From the NCBI GenBank assembly GCA_964498075.1, contig CAZCGA010000048.1:1-40344 (forward strand): 40,344 nucleotides of DNA, in the 5' to 3' direction. This DNA is from CAZCGA01 sp964498075 (GTDB lineage: Bacteria > Desulfobacterota > Binatia > HRBIN30). The translations under genes were made by a program, and so were the position numbers. This document shows positions 8,466 through 16,260 of this stretch, piece after piece. Under the pieces are notes generated by a model that saw nothing but the letters and a program-made list of their open reading frames with translations, was not told where the DNA came from and did not search any database. Each line of letters starts with the position of its first letter. Position 1 is the stretch's first letter.

Positions 8466-11400
8466 TCATTCCTCCACGTTGGCAGCCTGAATGCGGATTC
8501 GCGGCAGCGCGCGCTGTGTATCGTTGACGCCGAACTGCAGCACCAACACAGTCCCACTCTGGAGCCGGCTACTACTGGCCAACGCGACCGCCAGCTTGCC
8601 CGGCACATGCGAGTTGACTTGCAACAGGGCGCCGCGGGCGCGGCGCACGCGGCGAACACTCTGCAGCTTGAGACGCGTCTGGTCATAGCTCAGTTGTGCG
8701 TCGAGCGCGTGGAAATCGTTTGCAGCTTCGACATTGACCGGCACGAGCACGCTGCGGCCTCGGCGCGTGTGGCGGCCGAGGCGCGCCTGGTACGCACCGC
8801 CGGACCCGACGCGTAATGCGGCGGCACCCGCGCTGCTGGGCTGCCAGTTGCCGGTGCAATCGCCAAACACGAGGGCGGAGAAATCTTGGTGGTCGGCGAA
8901 GCTGTCGAGTGGTTGGAAGACGATTGCGCCGGTCTCGCAGCTTGAGAGACTCACCTGGGGAGGAATGAGGTCTTGGTTCGAGATGGTAACAGGTACGGGC
9001 ATGAACGCCCAATCGAATCCGCACAGGGACGCGACCGGCAGACTCCCGATGAGTCCAACCTTGTACTGCAGGATCAGTTGCGCGTCGAACGAGCTGACGG
9101 TGCCGTTACCGGTTACGTCACATGCCAGTTGCTGCTCCGGGGTCAAGCTCCGCAGCCCGACGGCAGCTTGCAGCGCATACGCGGCGTCGAGCGAGCTAAT
9201 GGCGTCGCCAACGTCGCCGGTCTTCTGGGGCGCAATCTCGAAGTTGCCGCCGGTCAGATCCATGAACGCGAACTGTCCACTGAAGTCGGTTTGCACAGCG
9301 GCCGTGAGGTTCGCCGCGCCGGGCGACATCGTCTGCAACTGGACCGCCGCGGCGTTCACCGGGGCCGCGTTGCTGTAGTAGCGAATCTGGCCGGTGACCC
9401 CGACCACTTGAGACGGAGTTGGAGCGCCCGAAGTGGGCGTCGCTGTGGTTGTCGATACCGCGGTTGCCGGGGTCGTCCGCGTCGGAGTGCGCGTGCGTGT
9501 CGGTGTTTCAGTGGGTGTGCGTGTCGTCGTCCACGTTGGAGTTCCGGTTGGCGTCTGAGAACGAGTTGGAGTCTGCGTTGAGGTGCGGGACGCTGTGGAG
9601 GTGGCGGTCGCAGCCTGGGTCTGGGCGGCAGTTGAGCTCGAGATGGGCGTCCGCGTCGCGGTCGAGGTGCGCGTGTTGGTTGGCGTCCATGTTGGTGTTC
9701 GTGTTGGGGTCGAGGTTGGCGTTGCGGACGGCGTCTTCGTCCGTGTCTGAGTGGGCGTGGTGGTGGGTGTTCGGGTCGGCGTCGTCGTCGGTGTGAGTGT
9801 CGATGTCGGGGTGTTGGTTCGAGTGCGGGTTAGTGTTGTGGTGGGAGTCGCGGTGAGTGTCCTCGTCGGTGTCCTGGTCGGAGTAGCGGTCGGTGTTTGA
9901 GTCGGGGTTGCGGTTGGGGTCGACGTGGGTGTCCGGGTCGGCGTTGCGGTATCGAGCGGCGTTGGCGTCGACGATGCCGTTGCCGTCGCGGTTGCGGTTG
10001 CTGTCGAGGTCGCAGGTGGAGTGGATGTCAGTGGCTGCGTCGGAGTGCGAGTCGGTGTCCTGCTTGGAGTGGCCGTCGGAGTGAGGGTCGGCGTCAACGT
10101 GGCGCTCTGAGTGACTGTGGCGGCTGGGGTTCCCGTTGGTGTTTTGCTCGGCGATGCAGTGGGCGTGGTCGAAGGGACTGGTGTATTGGTCGAAGTCGAC
10201 GTTGGAGTATTCGCTAGTGTTGGGCTCGGCGTGCCGGTCGCGGTGCGTGTAGGCGTCCGCGTCGGCGTTCCCGTCGCCGTTGGAACTGGCGTGGAACTCG
10301 GCGGTGGTGTCGGAGTCGGCGAAGGCGGATTTGGTAGCAGGGTCTCAAGGCGTACGTTACCCACCCCTGAGTCGCCGATGTAGAGGAGTCCAGCAGGCCC
10401 ATAGAGCAAGCCGCTCGGTGCAGTGAGGCGTGCTAGCGTGGCCAGGCCACCATCACCCGTGTACCCTTGCATCCCGGTGCCTGCCACGGTTGTGATCGTG
10501 CCGGCGTTCAAGTCGACCCCACGCACGCGTGGGGCGAATTGCTCGGAAATGTAGAGCCAGCCATTTGAGTCCAAAGCGATTCGCCCCGGTCCGTTCAGCC
10601 CTGCTGAGGTGGCGGGACCGTTGTCCCCGCTGAACGTGCAGTTGCCTGAGCCGGCCACTGTGGTGATGATACTCGGCGGGGCGGCGTCGACTCGGCGGAT
10701 CAGACAAAGGCTGGCGTCCGCGATGAAGAAGTTGCCGTCTGCGTCGACGCGGACGTCTACGGGGTTGGCCAGGTTCGCGCTGGTTGCGGGCAAGCCATTC
10801 CCGGGAACACCCATGTTGCCCGTGCCCGCCACCGTGGTGATCTGGTCATCCGCGGTTCCCAAGGTGTTGTCCGCGCCTTTCGTTACCTTGCGAACTCGCA
10901 GGTTGCCGCTGTCGGCGATCAGGAGGTCACCGCTGGGAGTGAGCGCGAGCCCTGCCGGGTATTGCAGGCTAGCTGCGGTGGCAGCACCGCCGTCGCCGCT
11001 GAACGCGGGCGTTCCGTTGCCCGCGACGGTCTTGATCTTATGGTTACTCGCATTCACGCGGCGCACCCGGTTGTTAAGTTGGTCGGAGAAATAAACGTCG
11101 CCGCTCGGATCGACGACCAGGTCGCGCGGCGACTTCAACATCGCGGCAGTTGCAGGTCCGCCGTCGCCGCTAAAGCCACCGTTGCCGTTGCCGGCGATCG
11201 TGGTGATGATACTCGAGGGATTAGCCGGCGCATCGACGCGCCGGATACGGTTGTTGGCGCCGTCGACGATGTACAGGTTACCCGTACTGTCCCAATCCAT
11301 TCCTCCGGGTGTGACCCTGGCCACGGCGGCCGGCAGGCCATCTCCGTTGGTGCTGCCGATGATCGTGTCGATGATGCCCACAGAGTTGACGCTGCGGACG

Positions 11401-12563
11401 TTGGCCGCCCCTGAGTCCGCGATGTAGAGAAACCCTTGAGTGAGCAGCAGACCGCTGGGTGAGGTTAGGCGCGCCAAGGTGGCCAACAGGCCGTCGCCGT
11501 TGGACCCACTGACTCCGTTTCCCGCCACCGTGTTGATCACCCGGGTAATCGGGTTCACACCACGTACCCGTGGGGCGAACTGCTCAGCGATATAGAGCCA
11601 GCCATCGGACGCGATCGCGATTCGTCCGGGTCCGTTGAGGCTGGCGGAGGTGGCGATGTTGGTGTCACCGTTGAACGTGCAGGTTCCATTTCCGGCGACG
11701 GTGGTGATGATCTTGGTGACCGCGTCGACGCGCCGCACGGTGCAGAAGCTAGGGTCCGCGATGTAGTAATTGCCGTTTGCGTCGACGCGCACGTCGACCG
11801 GGTTGGCCAAGTTGGCGCTGGTTGCGGGCACGCCTTCGCCGGGGCTTCCCGTGCTGCCGGTGCCCGCAACGGTTGCGATCCGATCGTCCGCCGTGCCGAG
11901 TATGTTGTCGGACCCCGCAGTCACCTTGCGAATCCGCAAGTTTCCGCTGTCGGCGATCAACAGTCCTCCGTCGGGAGTGAGCGCGATTCCGCCTGGGAAG
12001 GCAAGGCTCGAGGTGGAAGCCGTGCCGTCGCCGTTGAAGGTTGGTGATCCCGTCCCCGCGATCGTCGTGATCACTCCGCTCACCCTGTCCACGCGGCGCA
12101 CACGGTTGTTGAGCTGATCGGAAAGGTAGACGTTTCCACCTCCGTCTACCGCAACGTCGCGCGGGAGTTTCAGAGTTGCCGCCGTGGCTGGGCCGTTGTC
12201 CCCCCCGAAGCCGCTATTGCCGTTGCCTGCGATGGTGGTGATGATGTTTGTACCCGCATCTACCCGGCGAATTCGGTTGCCGGCGCCATCGGCGATGAAC
12301 AGATCGCCTTGGCCATCCTGAGCCATTCCCATTGGGGCGACCTTGGCGACCTCGGCAGTCAAACCATCGCCGTTCGAGCCACCGATGACTGTGTCGATGA
12401 GCCCAGCGGGGTTGAATGCCCAAGCGCGAGAATTGGCACCCCAGGCACAGACGACGAGCAGCCCGGCGAAGAGAAAATAGTTAACTCGGCCCCGGCCCGA
12501 CGGCATTGGTGGTAATGGCTTCAGTATCACTTTTGTCCAGGCCTTCCTCGCCCCCCACCCCAC
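8466..12563 (-). CDS. Secreted double NHL-propeller protein with dockerin-like module
   Basis: Predicted secreted protein of up to 1365 aa. After a signal peptide (hydrophobic core about residues 27-45) come two consecutive NHL-type beta-propellers (about 50-395 and 395-740). They align over their whole length, for example 'GNRIRRVDAGTNIITTIAGN' against 'NNRIRRVDAP...IITTIAGN', so the second is a tandem duplicate. A Thr-Pro-rich linker of about 300 residues follows (747-1050), then the same C-terminal module as in the matrixin protein: regulatory-like domain ('VTGQIRYYSNAAPVNAAAV'), dockerin-like repeats (1117-1175, 'DVTGNGTVSSFDAQL') and a cohesin-like domain to the end. NHL propellers usually bind proteins or carbohydrates, so a scaffold or binding role is likely. 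The start is uncertain: the GTG used here has an AAGGA upstream, but a GTG at 12530 or ATG at 12506 would give a more compact signal peptide. Confidence 0.85.
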   Translation of the reverse strand: MGWGARKAWTKVILKPLPPMPSGRGRVNYFLFAGLLVVCAWGANSRAWAFNPAGLIDTVIGGSNGDGLTAEVAKVAPMGMAQDGQGDLFIADGAGNRIRRVDAGTNIITTIAGNGNSGFGGDNGPATAATLKLPRDVAVDGGGNVYLSDQLNNRVRRVDRVSGVITTIAGTGSPTFNGDGTASTSSLAFPGGIALTPDGGLLIADSGNLRIRKVTAGSDNILGTADDRIATVAGTGSTGSPGEGVPATSANLANPVDVRVDANGNYYIADPSFCTVRRVDAVTKIITTVAGNGTCTFNGDTNIATSASLNGPGRIAIASDGWLYIAEQFAPRVRGVNPITRVINTVAGNGVSGSNGDGLLATLARLTSPSGLLLTQGFLYIADSGAANVRSVNSVGIIDTIIGSTNGDGLPAAVARVTPGGMDWDSTGNLYIVDGANNRIRRVDAPANPSSIITTIAGNGNGGFSGDGGPATAAMLKSPRDLVVDPSGDVYFSDQLNNRVRRVNASNHKIKTVAGNGTPAFSGDGGAATAASLQYPAGLALTPSGDLLIADSGNLRVRKVTKGADNTLGTADDQITTVAGTGNMGVPGNGLPATSANLANPVDVRVDADGNFFIADASLCLIRRVDAAPPSIITTVAGSGNCTFSGDNGPATSAGLNGPGRIALDSNGWLYISEQFAPRVRGVDLNAGTITTVAGTGMQGYTGDGGLATLARLTAPSGLLYGPAGLLYIGDSGVGNVRLETLLPNPPSPTPTPPPSSTPVPTATGTPTRTPTRTATGTPSPTLANTPTSTSTNTPVPSTTPTASPSKTPTGTPAATVTQSATLTPTLTPTATPSRTPTRTPTQPLTSTPPATSTATATATATASSTPTPLDTATPTRTPTSTPTATPTQTPTATPTRTPTRTLTATPTTTLTRTRTNTPTSTLTPTTTPTRTPTTTPTQTRTKTPSATPTSTPTRTPTWTPTNTRTSTATRTPISSSTAAQTQAATATSTASRTSTQTPTRSQTPTGTPTWTTTRTPTETPTRTRTPTRTTPATAVSTTTATPTSGAPTPSQVVGVTGQIRYYSNAAPVNAAAVQLQTMSPGAANLTAAVQTDFSGQFAFMDLTGGNFEIAPQKTGDVGDAISSLDAAYALQAAVGLRSLTPEQQLACDVTGNGTVSSFDAQLILQYKVGLIGSLPVASLCGFDWAFMPVPVTISNQDLIPPQVSLSSCETGAIVFQPLDSFADHQDFSALVFGDCTGNWQPSSAGAAALRVGSGGAYQARLGRHTRRGRSVLVPVNVEAANDFHALDAQLSYDQTRLKLQSVRRVRRARGALLQVNSHVPGKLAVALASSSRLQSGTVLVLQFGVNDTQRALPRIRIQAANVEE

Positions 12564-12807
12564 GCTACATCCTTCGTGCCAGACGCGCGTCGATCCTCTA
12601 GTTTACCGGCGCCGCACTGCCTGGACAAGATTCGTCTGGCACTGCTATGACGCTCACGGCAAAAGCACGGTATTCTAAGCAGCGAGCGCGGAATTTGTCC
12701 AGCGGTTTTCTTTCGCGTCGAGGCCGTTCCGGACGCTCCCAGGGCCCGAGGGGCTCGCAATGGCAGGCTGTGCCCTGCATGGGATGAGCGGAGAAACGCC
12801 TTTTGGC
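12564..12807. other. Divergent intergenic region
   Basis: Separates the minus-strand NHL gene from the plus-strand sorting-signal genes. No gene is supported here. Arg-rich frames on the minus strand lack domains. It must hold the NHL promoter, but I cannot assign one confidently. Confidence 0.4.
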
Positions 12808-12834
12808 TTGACAGTTTTGGCATTCTGCGATAAG
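12808..12834 (+). promoter_or_regulatory. Putative promoter of first sorting-signal gene
   Basis: TTGACA at 12808-12813 is followed after 15 bases by GATAAG at 12829-12834. The upstream bases read GGCTTGAC, matching the motif shared with xrtH and the other two sorting-signal genes. It lies about 65 bp upstream of the GTG start at 12899. Confidence 0.45.
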
Positions 12835-12898
12835 CAAACCACGCTTCCAATGTGGGGCAAGCGGTGAGGGGTGTGTGCAACTCAGAAGGAGGTGGCCG

Positions 12899-14194
12899 GT
12901 GCTAGATAATTTTGGGCGGCTCAAGAGTGTGTGCGAGACGCGCGGTAGGTCTCTAGGGCGGTCAAAGGGCGGGACGTATCATGCCGTGGCAGTCCTAGCA
13001 CTTGCGCTCGCCGTGAACGTCGCCAGCGCCGGACCAAGTTGGGCGCTCGGCGGGATCGCCTGCGTGTCCACCGATAACCATGTGTACTTCATTGTCACCG
13101 GAACGGTCAGTAGCATAGGAACTCGGGTCACCAGTGTCGCGTTCACGACCGGAAACTCCTCTCTCTGCACCGAGTCGCCGCCAGGAATGCCCGGACCAGT
13201 GCTGACCGCACTGGCGGTCGGCGTGCAAGGGGAAGGGGGCACCTCCATTTTGCTTCCGAACCGAATGCGCACAACCGTTTTGAAGGGTTTCACCGACAAT
13301 TCAGTTTCGTGCGGAGACTTCGTCGCGGGTAATGCCAACGGGAAGGGAGTCCTGACCCTACCTGACGGGAGGCGAGTGAGTGCGGATCCGGCCTTCAGCG
13401 ACGTCACCCTTGTCGACGTGCATACCAGTGATGCGGCTGTCCCCGCCGCAGCGGATGTGGCTTCGCTGTCGCGGACGGTGCCCAGCGGATCCTGCAGCGG
13501 CGGAACAATGGTATTTCCATCCATCCAGCCCTCCCCCGCCTGCGACGGTCAATCGGCCACTCTGACCTCCGATCCGGCAACGGGTGAAAAGAGCTGCCAA
13601 GCGGTGACGCTTGACGACACCCTCAGCAGCATCGTGGGAAACATTGGAGGGGGGACGGTCGATGCTTCGGTGGCCACCACGCAAACTGGTCCGGATGGTT
13701 TCGTTCTTCAAGGGAACTGCACCGATGTCAATACGTGCCAATTGATCGTCTTTGTCGGGCAGCAGGACGGGGCGGCAGGCTTCGGTGCCGGCGCGACCGG
13801 GTTCAAGGTGAATGCTCTGGGCGAGACGTTCGCGACAGACCAAGCGGGCACGAACGACTCGTTCAACGACACGCCGACGCCGACACCTACCAATACGCCG
13901 ACAAATACTCAGACGCGGACGCCGACTCCAACGCCAACGGAAACACCAACTCGTACGCCAACGCTCACACCGACTCCAACGCCAACGCGTACGCCGACTC
14001 GTACACCGACCGATACGCCGACCGAGACCCCGACGCCGACGAATACGCCCCAGAACACCGCGACTCCAATCGTTCCGCCGGTGCCAATCATCCCGTCGCC
14101 AACCTCTCCAGCGGGGCTTCTGTTGATCACCGGTCTTGGCTTGTCGATCGCTTGGATGCTCGGGCGGGCGGCGCGGGTCACTCGATCGCGCTAG
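12899..14194 (+). CDS. Exosortase substrate, paralog 1 (unknown globular domain, Thr-Pro linker, sorting signal)
   Basis: Predicted exported surface protein of 431 aa. It has a long basic N-terminal region and signal peptide hydrophobic core ('AVLALALAVNVASA'), then a globular domain of about 270 residues of unknown function with paired cysteines ('SSLCTESPPG', 'NSVSCGDF', 'SGSCSGG', 'GNCTDVNTCQ'), a Thr-Pro linker of about 65 residues, and a C-terminal tripartite sorting signal: 'IIPSPTSPAG', a hydrophobic helix and a basic tail 'RAARVTRSR'. This tail should be cut by xrtH. It is a tandem paralog of the next gene; the globular domains are highly alike. The GTG start at 12899 was chosen because it has AGAAGGAGGTGG 5 bases upstream and the same sequence context (GGAGGTGGCCGRTGCTAG) surrounds the ATG of the paralog. 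Confidence 0.85.
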   Translation: MLDNFGRLKSVCETRGRSLGRSKGGTYHAVAVLALALAVNVASAGPSWALGGIACVSTDNHVYFIVTGTVSSIGTRVTSVAFTTGNSSLCTESPPGMPGPVLTALAVGVQGEGGTSILLPNRMRTTVLKGFTDNSVSCGDFVAGNANGKGVLTLPDGRRVSADPAFSDVTLVDVHTSDAAVPAAADVASLSRTVPSGSCSGGTMVFPSIQPSPACDGQSATLTSDPATGEKSCQAVTLDDTLSSIVGNIGGGTVDASVATTQTGPDGFVLQGNCTDVNTCQLIVFVGQQDGAAGFGAGATGFKVNALGETFATDQAGTNDSFNDTPTPTPTNTPTNTQTRTPTPTPTETPTRTPTLTPTPTPTRTPTRTPTDTPTETPTPTNTPQNTATPIVPPVPIIPSPTSPAGLLLITGLGLSIAWMLGRAARVTRSR

Positions 14195-14219
14195 CCGAAA
14201 CACATTCGCCGTGGCGAAA

Positions 14220-14256
14220 CAGGGAGGGGGAGTAGGTTTCCCCTCCCTGTTTCTTT
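14220..14256 (+). terminator. Intrinsic terminator after paralog 1
   Basis: CAGGGAGGGG (14220-14229) pairs perfectly with CCCCTCCCTG (14240-14249), with a 10-base loop, and TTTCTTT follows at once. It begins 25 bp after the stop codon of the preceding gene, so the two paralogs are transcribed separately. Confidence 0.85.
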
Positions 14257-14286
14257 CGTTAGACTCCCGCACATCCCGGTTTCGGC

Positions 14287-14313
14287 TTGACTTCTGGCTG
14301 CTATGTGGCAAAA
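14287..14313 (+). promoter_or_regulatory. Putative promoter of second sorting-signal gene
   Basis: GGCTTGACTTC is followed after 11 bases by TGGCAAAA. The same two blocks with the same 11-base spacing occur at 16222-16250 upstream of the cohesin sorting-signal gene, although the intervening bases differ. The TTGACT hexamer is at 14287-14292 and GCAAAA at 14308-14313. A leader of roughly 170 bases precedes the ATG. Confidence 0.45.
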
Positions 14314-14491
14314 GGGTGCAACGCGTGTCTACTCGCAAGAGAGACCGCTGGAACGCGATGATGATGAGATGCGATCGACCATTTCGCTGGTCTCCACACG
14401 ATGAAGCGGGCGCGCTTGCCTTTCCCGGGGAGGGTGGGCTGGTGGTGCGAGGCAGCAGGCGGCGCTAGGGGCATGGAGAAGGAGGTGGCCG

Positions 14492-16090
14492 ATGCTAGTC
14501 CATTCTGACGGGTTTCCGGTTTTTCCCGTAATGCGCGGCCAGGTCGTCCGCAAGCGAGGAGGAGCGCTTGCCACGATTGTGCGCAGCTTCTCATTAGCGC
14601 TGCTAGCTGCTTTGGCCCAGCCTGGAATGTCTTGGGGTCTTGGCGTGGCTGCGTGTCCCTCCGTTGATAATCACGTCTATTTCATTCTGACCGGCACGGT
14701 CAGCTCTGTGGGAACGCAGGTCACAAGCGTCGCGTTTACGACCGGGAATTCTTCGCTCTGTACCGAGTCACCGCCCGGAAGCCCTGCGGACGGGATACTG
14801 ACCGCCTTGGCGGTGGGGGTGCAAGGTGAAGGCGGTACCTCAATTCTGCTGCCGGGTCGGACGCGTACCACCGTGCTGTCCGGCTTCACTGACAATTCAG
14901 TCAGCTGTGCAGACTTCGTGGCAAGCGCAGCCAACGGAAAGGGACAGTTGACTTTGCCCGACGGGAGCACGGTCAGTGCAGATCCGCTCTTCGGCACGGT
15001 GCCTCTGGTGGACGTGCACACCAGTGATGTGCTCGTACCGGCGGCACTCGATGTGGGTCTCGGCGGGATGGGAGACCCAACCTTGATGCGCTCGGTGCCG
15101 AGTGGAACCTGCATGGGTGGAACGATGGTCTTTCCCTCCACGCAACCCTCGCCTGCGTGCGACGGTCAGCCTGCCTTTGTTTCATCCCTTGCGGCAACCG
15201 GCGAACAGAGTTGCCAGACGGCGACCTTCGACGATCATCAAGGCAGCACGGTTGGCAACCTCCCGGGCGGGACTGTCCCGTTCACGAATGGGACCACGCA
15301 ATCGGCCCGTGACGGGTTTCTCCTGCAAGGCAACTGCAACTCCTCTCCTTCGACCTGCCAGTTGATCGTCTTTGTGGCGCGGCAAGACGGCGCAGCCGGC
15401 TTCGGTGCTGGCGCAACGGGCTTCAAGGTTACGGCGACCGGCGAGATGTTTGCCACCGACCAGGCCGGGACGAACGATTCGTTCAACGATACGCCGACGC
15501 CGACGCCGACGAACACGAACACACCGACGAACACACCGACCCAAACGCCGACGAGCACGCCGACGAACACGCCGACGAACACGCCCACGCAGACACCGAC
15601 GAATACGCCGACGAGCACGCCGACGAGCACGCCGACGAGCACGCCGACCAACACGCCAACCCAGACCCCGACGTTGACCCCGACAAACACGCCCACGCAG
15701 ACACCAACGAATACGCCGACGAACACGCCCACGGAGACACCGACCAACACCCCGACGAACACGCCCACCCAGACACCAACCAATACGCCGACGAAGACGC
15801 CGACCAATACGCCGACGCAGACCCCGACGAATACGCCGACGAATACGCCGACCGAGACCCCAACCAAGACCCCGACGAATACGCCAACGGAGACGCCGAC
15901 TGAGACACCGACGCCGACCCCAACGGAAACCCCGACGAACACTCCGCGAGCTACGTTCACGCCGATCATACCACCGATTCCGCTGATCCCCTCGCCAACC
16001 TCACGGGCAGGTTTGCTGCTGATTGGTGGTTTGGGACTGTCGATCGCGTGGATGCTCAGACGTGCGGCGCGGGTAACCAAACCGCACTAA
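14492..16090 (+). CDS. Exosortase substrate, paralog 2 (unknown globular domain, long Thr-Pro linker, sorting signal)
   Basis: Predicted exported surface protein of 532 aa. Signal peptide hydrophobic core at about residues 26-48 ('SFSLALLAALAQPGMSWG'), then the same unknown globular domain as paralog 1 (about 50-333; shared blocks include 'VAFTTGNSSLCTESPPG', 'GVQGEGGTSILLP' and 'AAGFGAGATGFKV'). The Thr-Pro linker (334-485) is more than twice as long as that of paralog 1 and nearly pure TPTNTPTQTPT-type repeats. The C-terminal sorting signal reads 'LIPSPTSRAG', then a hydrophobic helix, then 'RRAARVTKPH'. A strong ribosome-binding site (GAAGGAGGTGG) lies just before the ATG. The domain has no family I can name. 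Likely partner: xrtH. Confidence 0.88.
   Translation: MLVHSDGFPVFPVMRGQVVRKRGGALATIVRSFSLALLAALAQPGMSWGLGVAACPSVDNHVYFILTGTVSSVGTQVTSVAFTTGNSSLCTESPPGSPADGILTALAVGVQGEGGTSILLPGRTRTTVLSGFTDNSVSCADFVASAANGKGQLTLPDGSTVSADPLFGTVPLVDVHTSDVLVPAALDVGLGGMGDPTLMRSVPSGTCMGGTMVFPSTQPSPACDGQPAFVSSLAATGEQSCQTATFDDHQGSTVGNLPGGTVPFTNGTTQSARDGFLLQGNCNSSPSTCQLIVFVARQDGAAGFGAGATGFKVTATGEMFATDQAGTNDSFNDTPTPTPTNTNTPTNTPTQTPTSTPTNTPTNTPTQTPTNTPTSTPTSTPTSTPTNTPTQTPTLTPTNTPTQTPTNTPTNTPTETPTNTPTNTPTQTPTNTPTKTPTNTPTQTPTNTPTNTPTETPTKTPTNTPTETPTETPTPTPTETPTNTPRATFTPIIPPIPLIPSPTSRAGLLLIGGLGLSIAWMLRRAARVTKPH
15491..15946 (+). repeat. Tandem short repeats coding the Thr-Pro linker
   Basis: The DNA is built from variants of ACGCCGACGAAC and ACGCCGACCCAG, giving a 6- and 12-base periodicity over about 456 bp. 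The 12-base units encode TPTN, TPTQ, TPTS or TPTE. The matching linker in paralog 1 is much shorter and more varied, so the array has probably expanded by slippage or unequal exchange. Confidence 0.85.
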
Positions 16091-16113
16091 TTTTCCGCCG
16101 GCCAAGATCGTGA

Positions 16114-16142
16114 GAAGGGAGGTGCCTCTGGTGCCTCCCTTC
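16114..16142 (+). terminator. Hairpin terminator after paralog 2
   Basis: GAAGGGAGG (16114-16122) pairs with CCTCCCTTC (16134-16142) around an 11-base loop, 23 bp after the stop codon. Only a short GGGTTT follows, so the T-tract is weak. Confidence 0.6.
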
Positions 16143-16223
16143 AGGGTTTGCGCAGACCCATTGCGGACGCCACTCGGACGACCGAGAAGGCGTGCGTGGT
16201 GAGCGACGGAAGTGCATTCATGC

Positions 16224-16250
16224 TTGACTTCCTAGAGATATCTGGCAAAA
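16224..16250 (+). promoter_or_regulatory. Putative promoter of the cohesin sorting-signal gene
   Basis: TTGACT (16224-16229) and GCAAAA (16245-16250) repeat the arrangement seen at 14287, with both outer blocks identical and spaced alike. If this is the promoter, the transcript starts almost at the ATG at 16261. This favours either a leaderless message or the GTG start at 16282. Confidence 0.45.
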
Positions 16251-16260
16251 CGGTCGACAC

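Noticed and set aside
9700..10330. Possible CRISPR-like or tandem DNA array
   Set aside because: The repetition is codon-based (Thr-Pro linker of the NHL protein), irregular, without constant repeats or spacers.
12806..12834. Sigma-54 type (-24/-12) promoter
   Set aside because: GG and GC are not spaced by 10 bases as needed, and the same test fails at 14287 and 16224.
15238..16080. Minus-strand 280-aa frame with VGVFVGV repeats
   Set aside because: It is the antisense of the Thr-Pro linker and sorting-signal gene. The Val-Gly pattern is a direct result of the repeated plus-strand codons.
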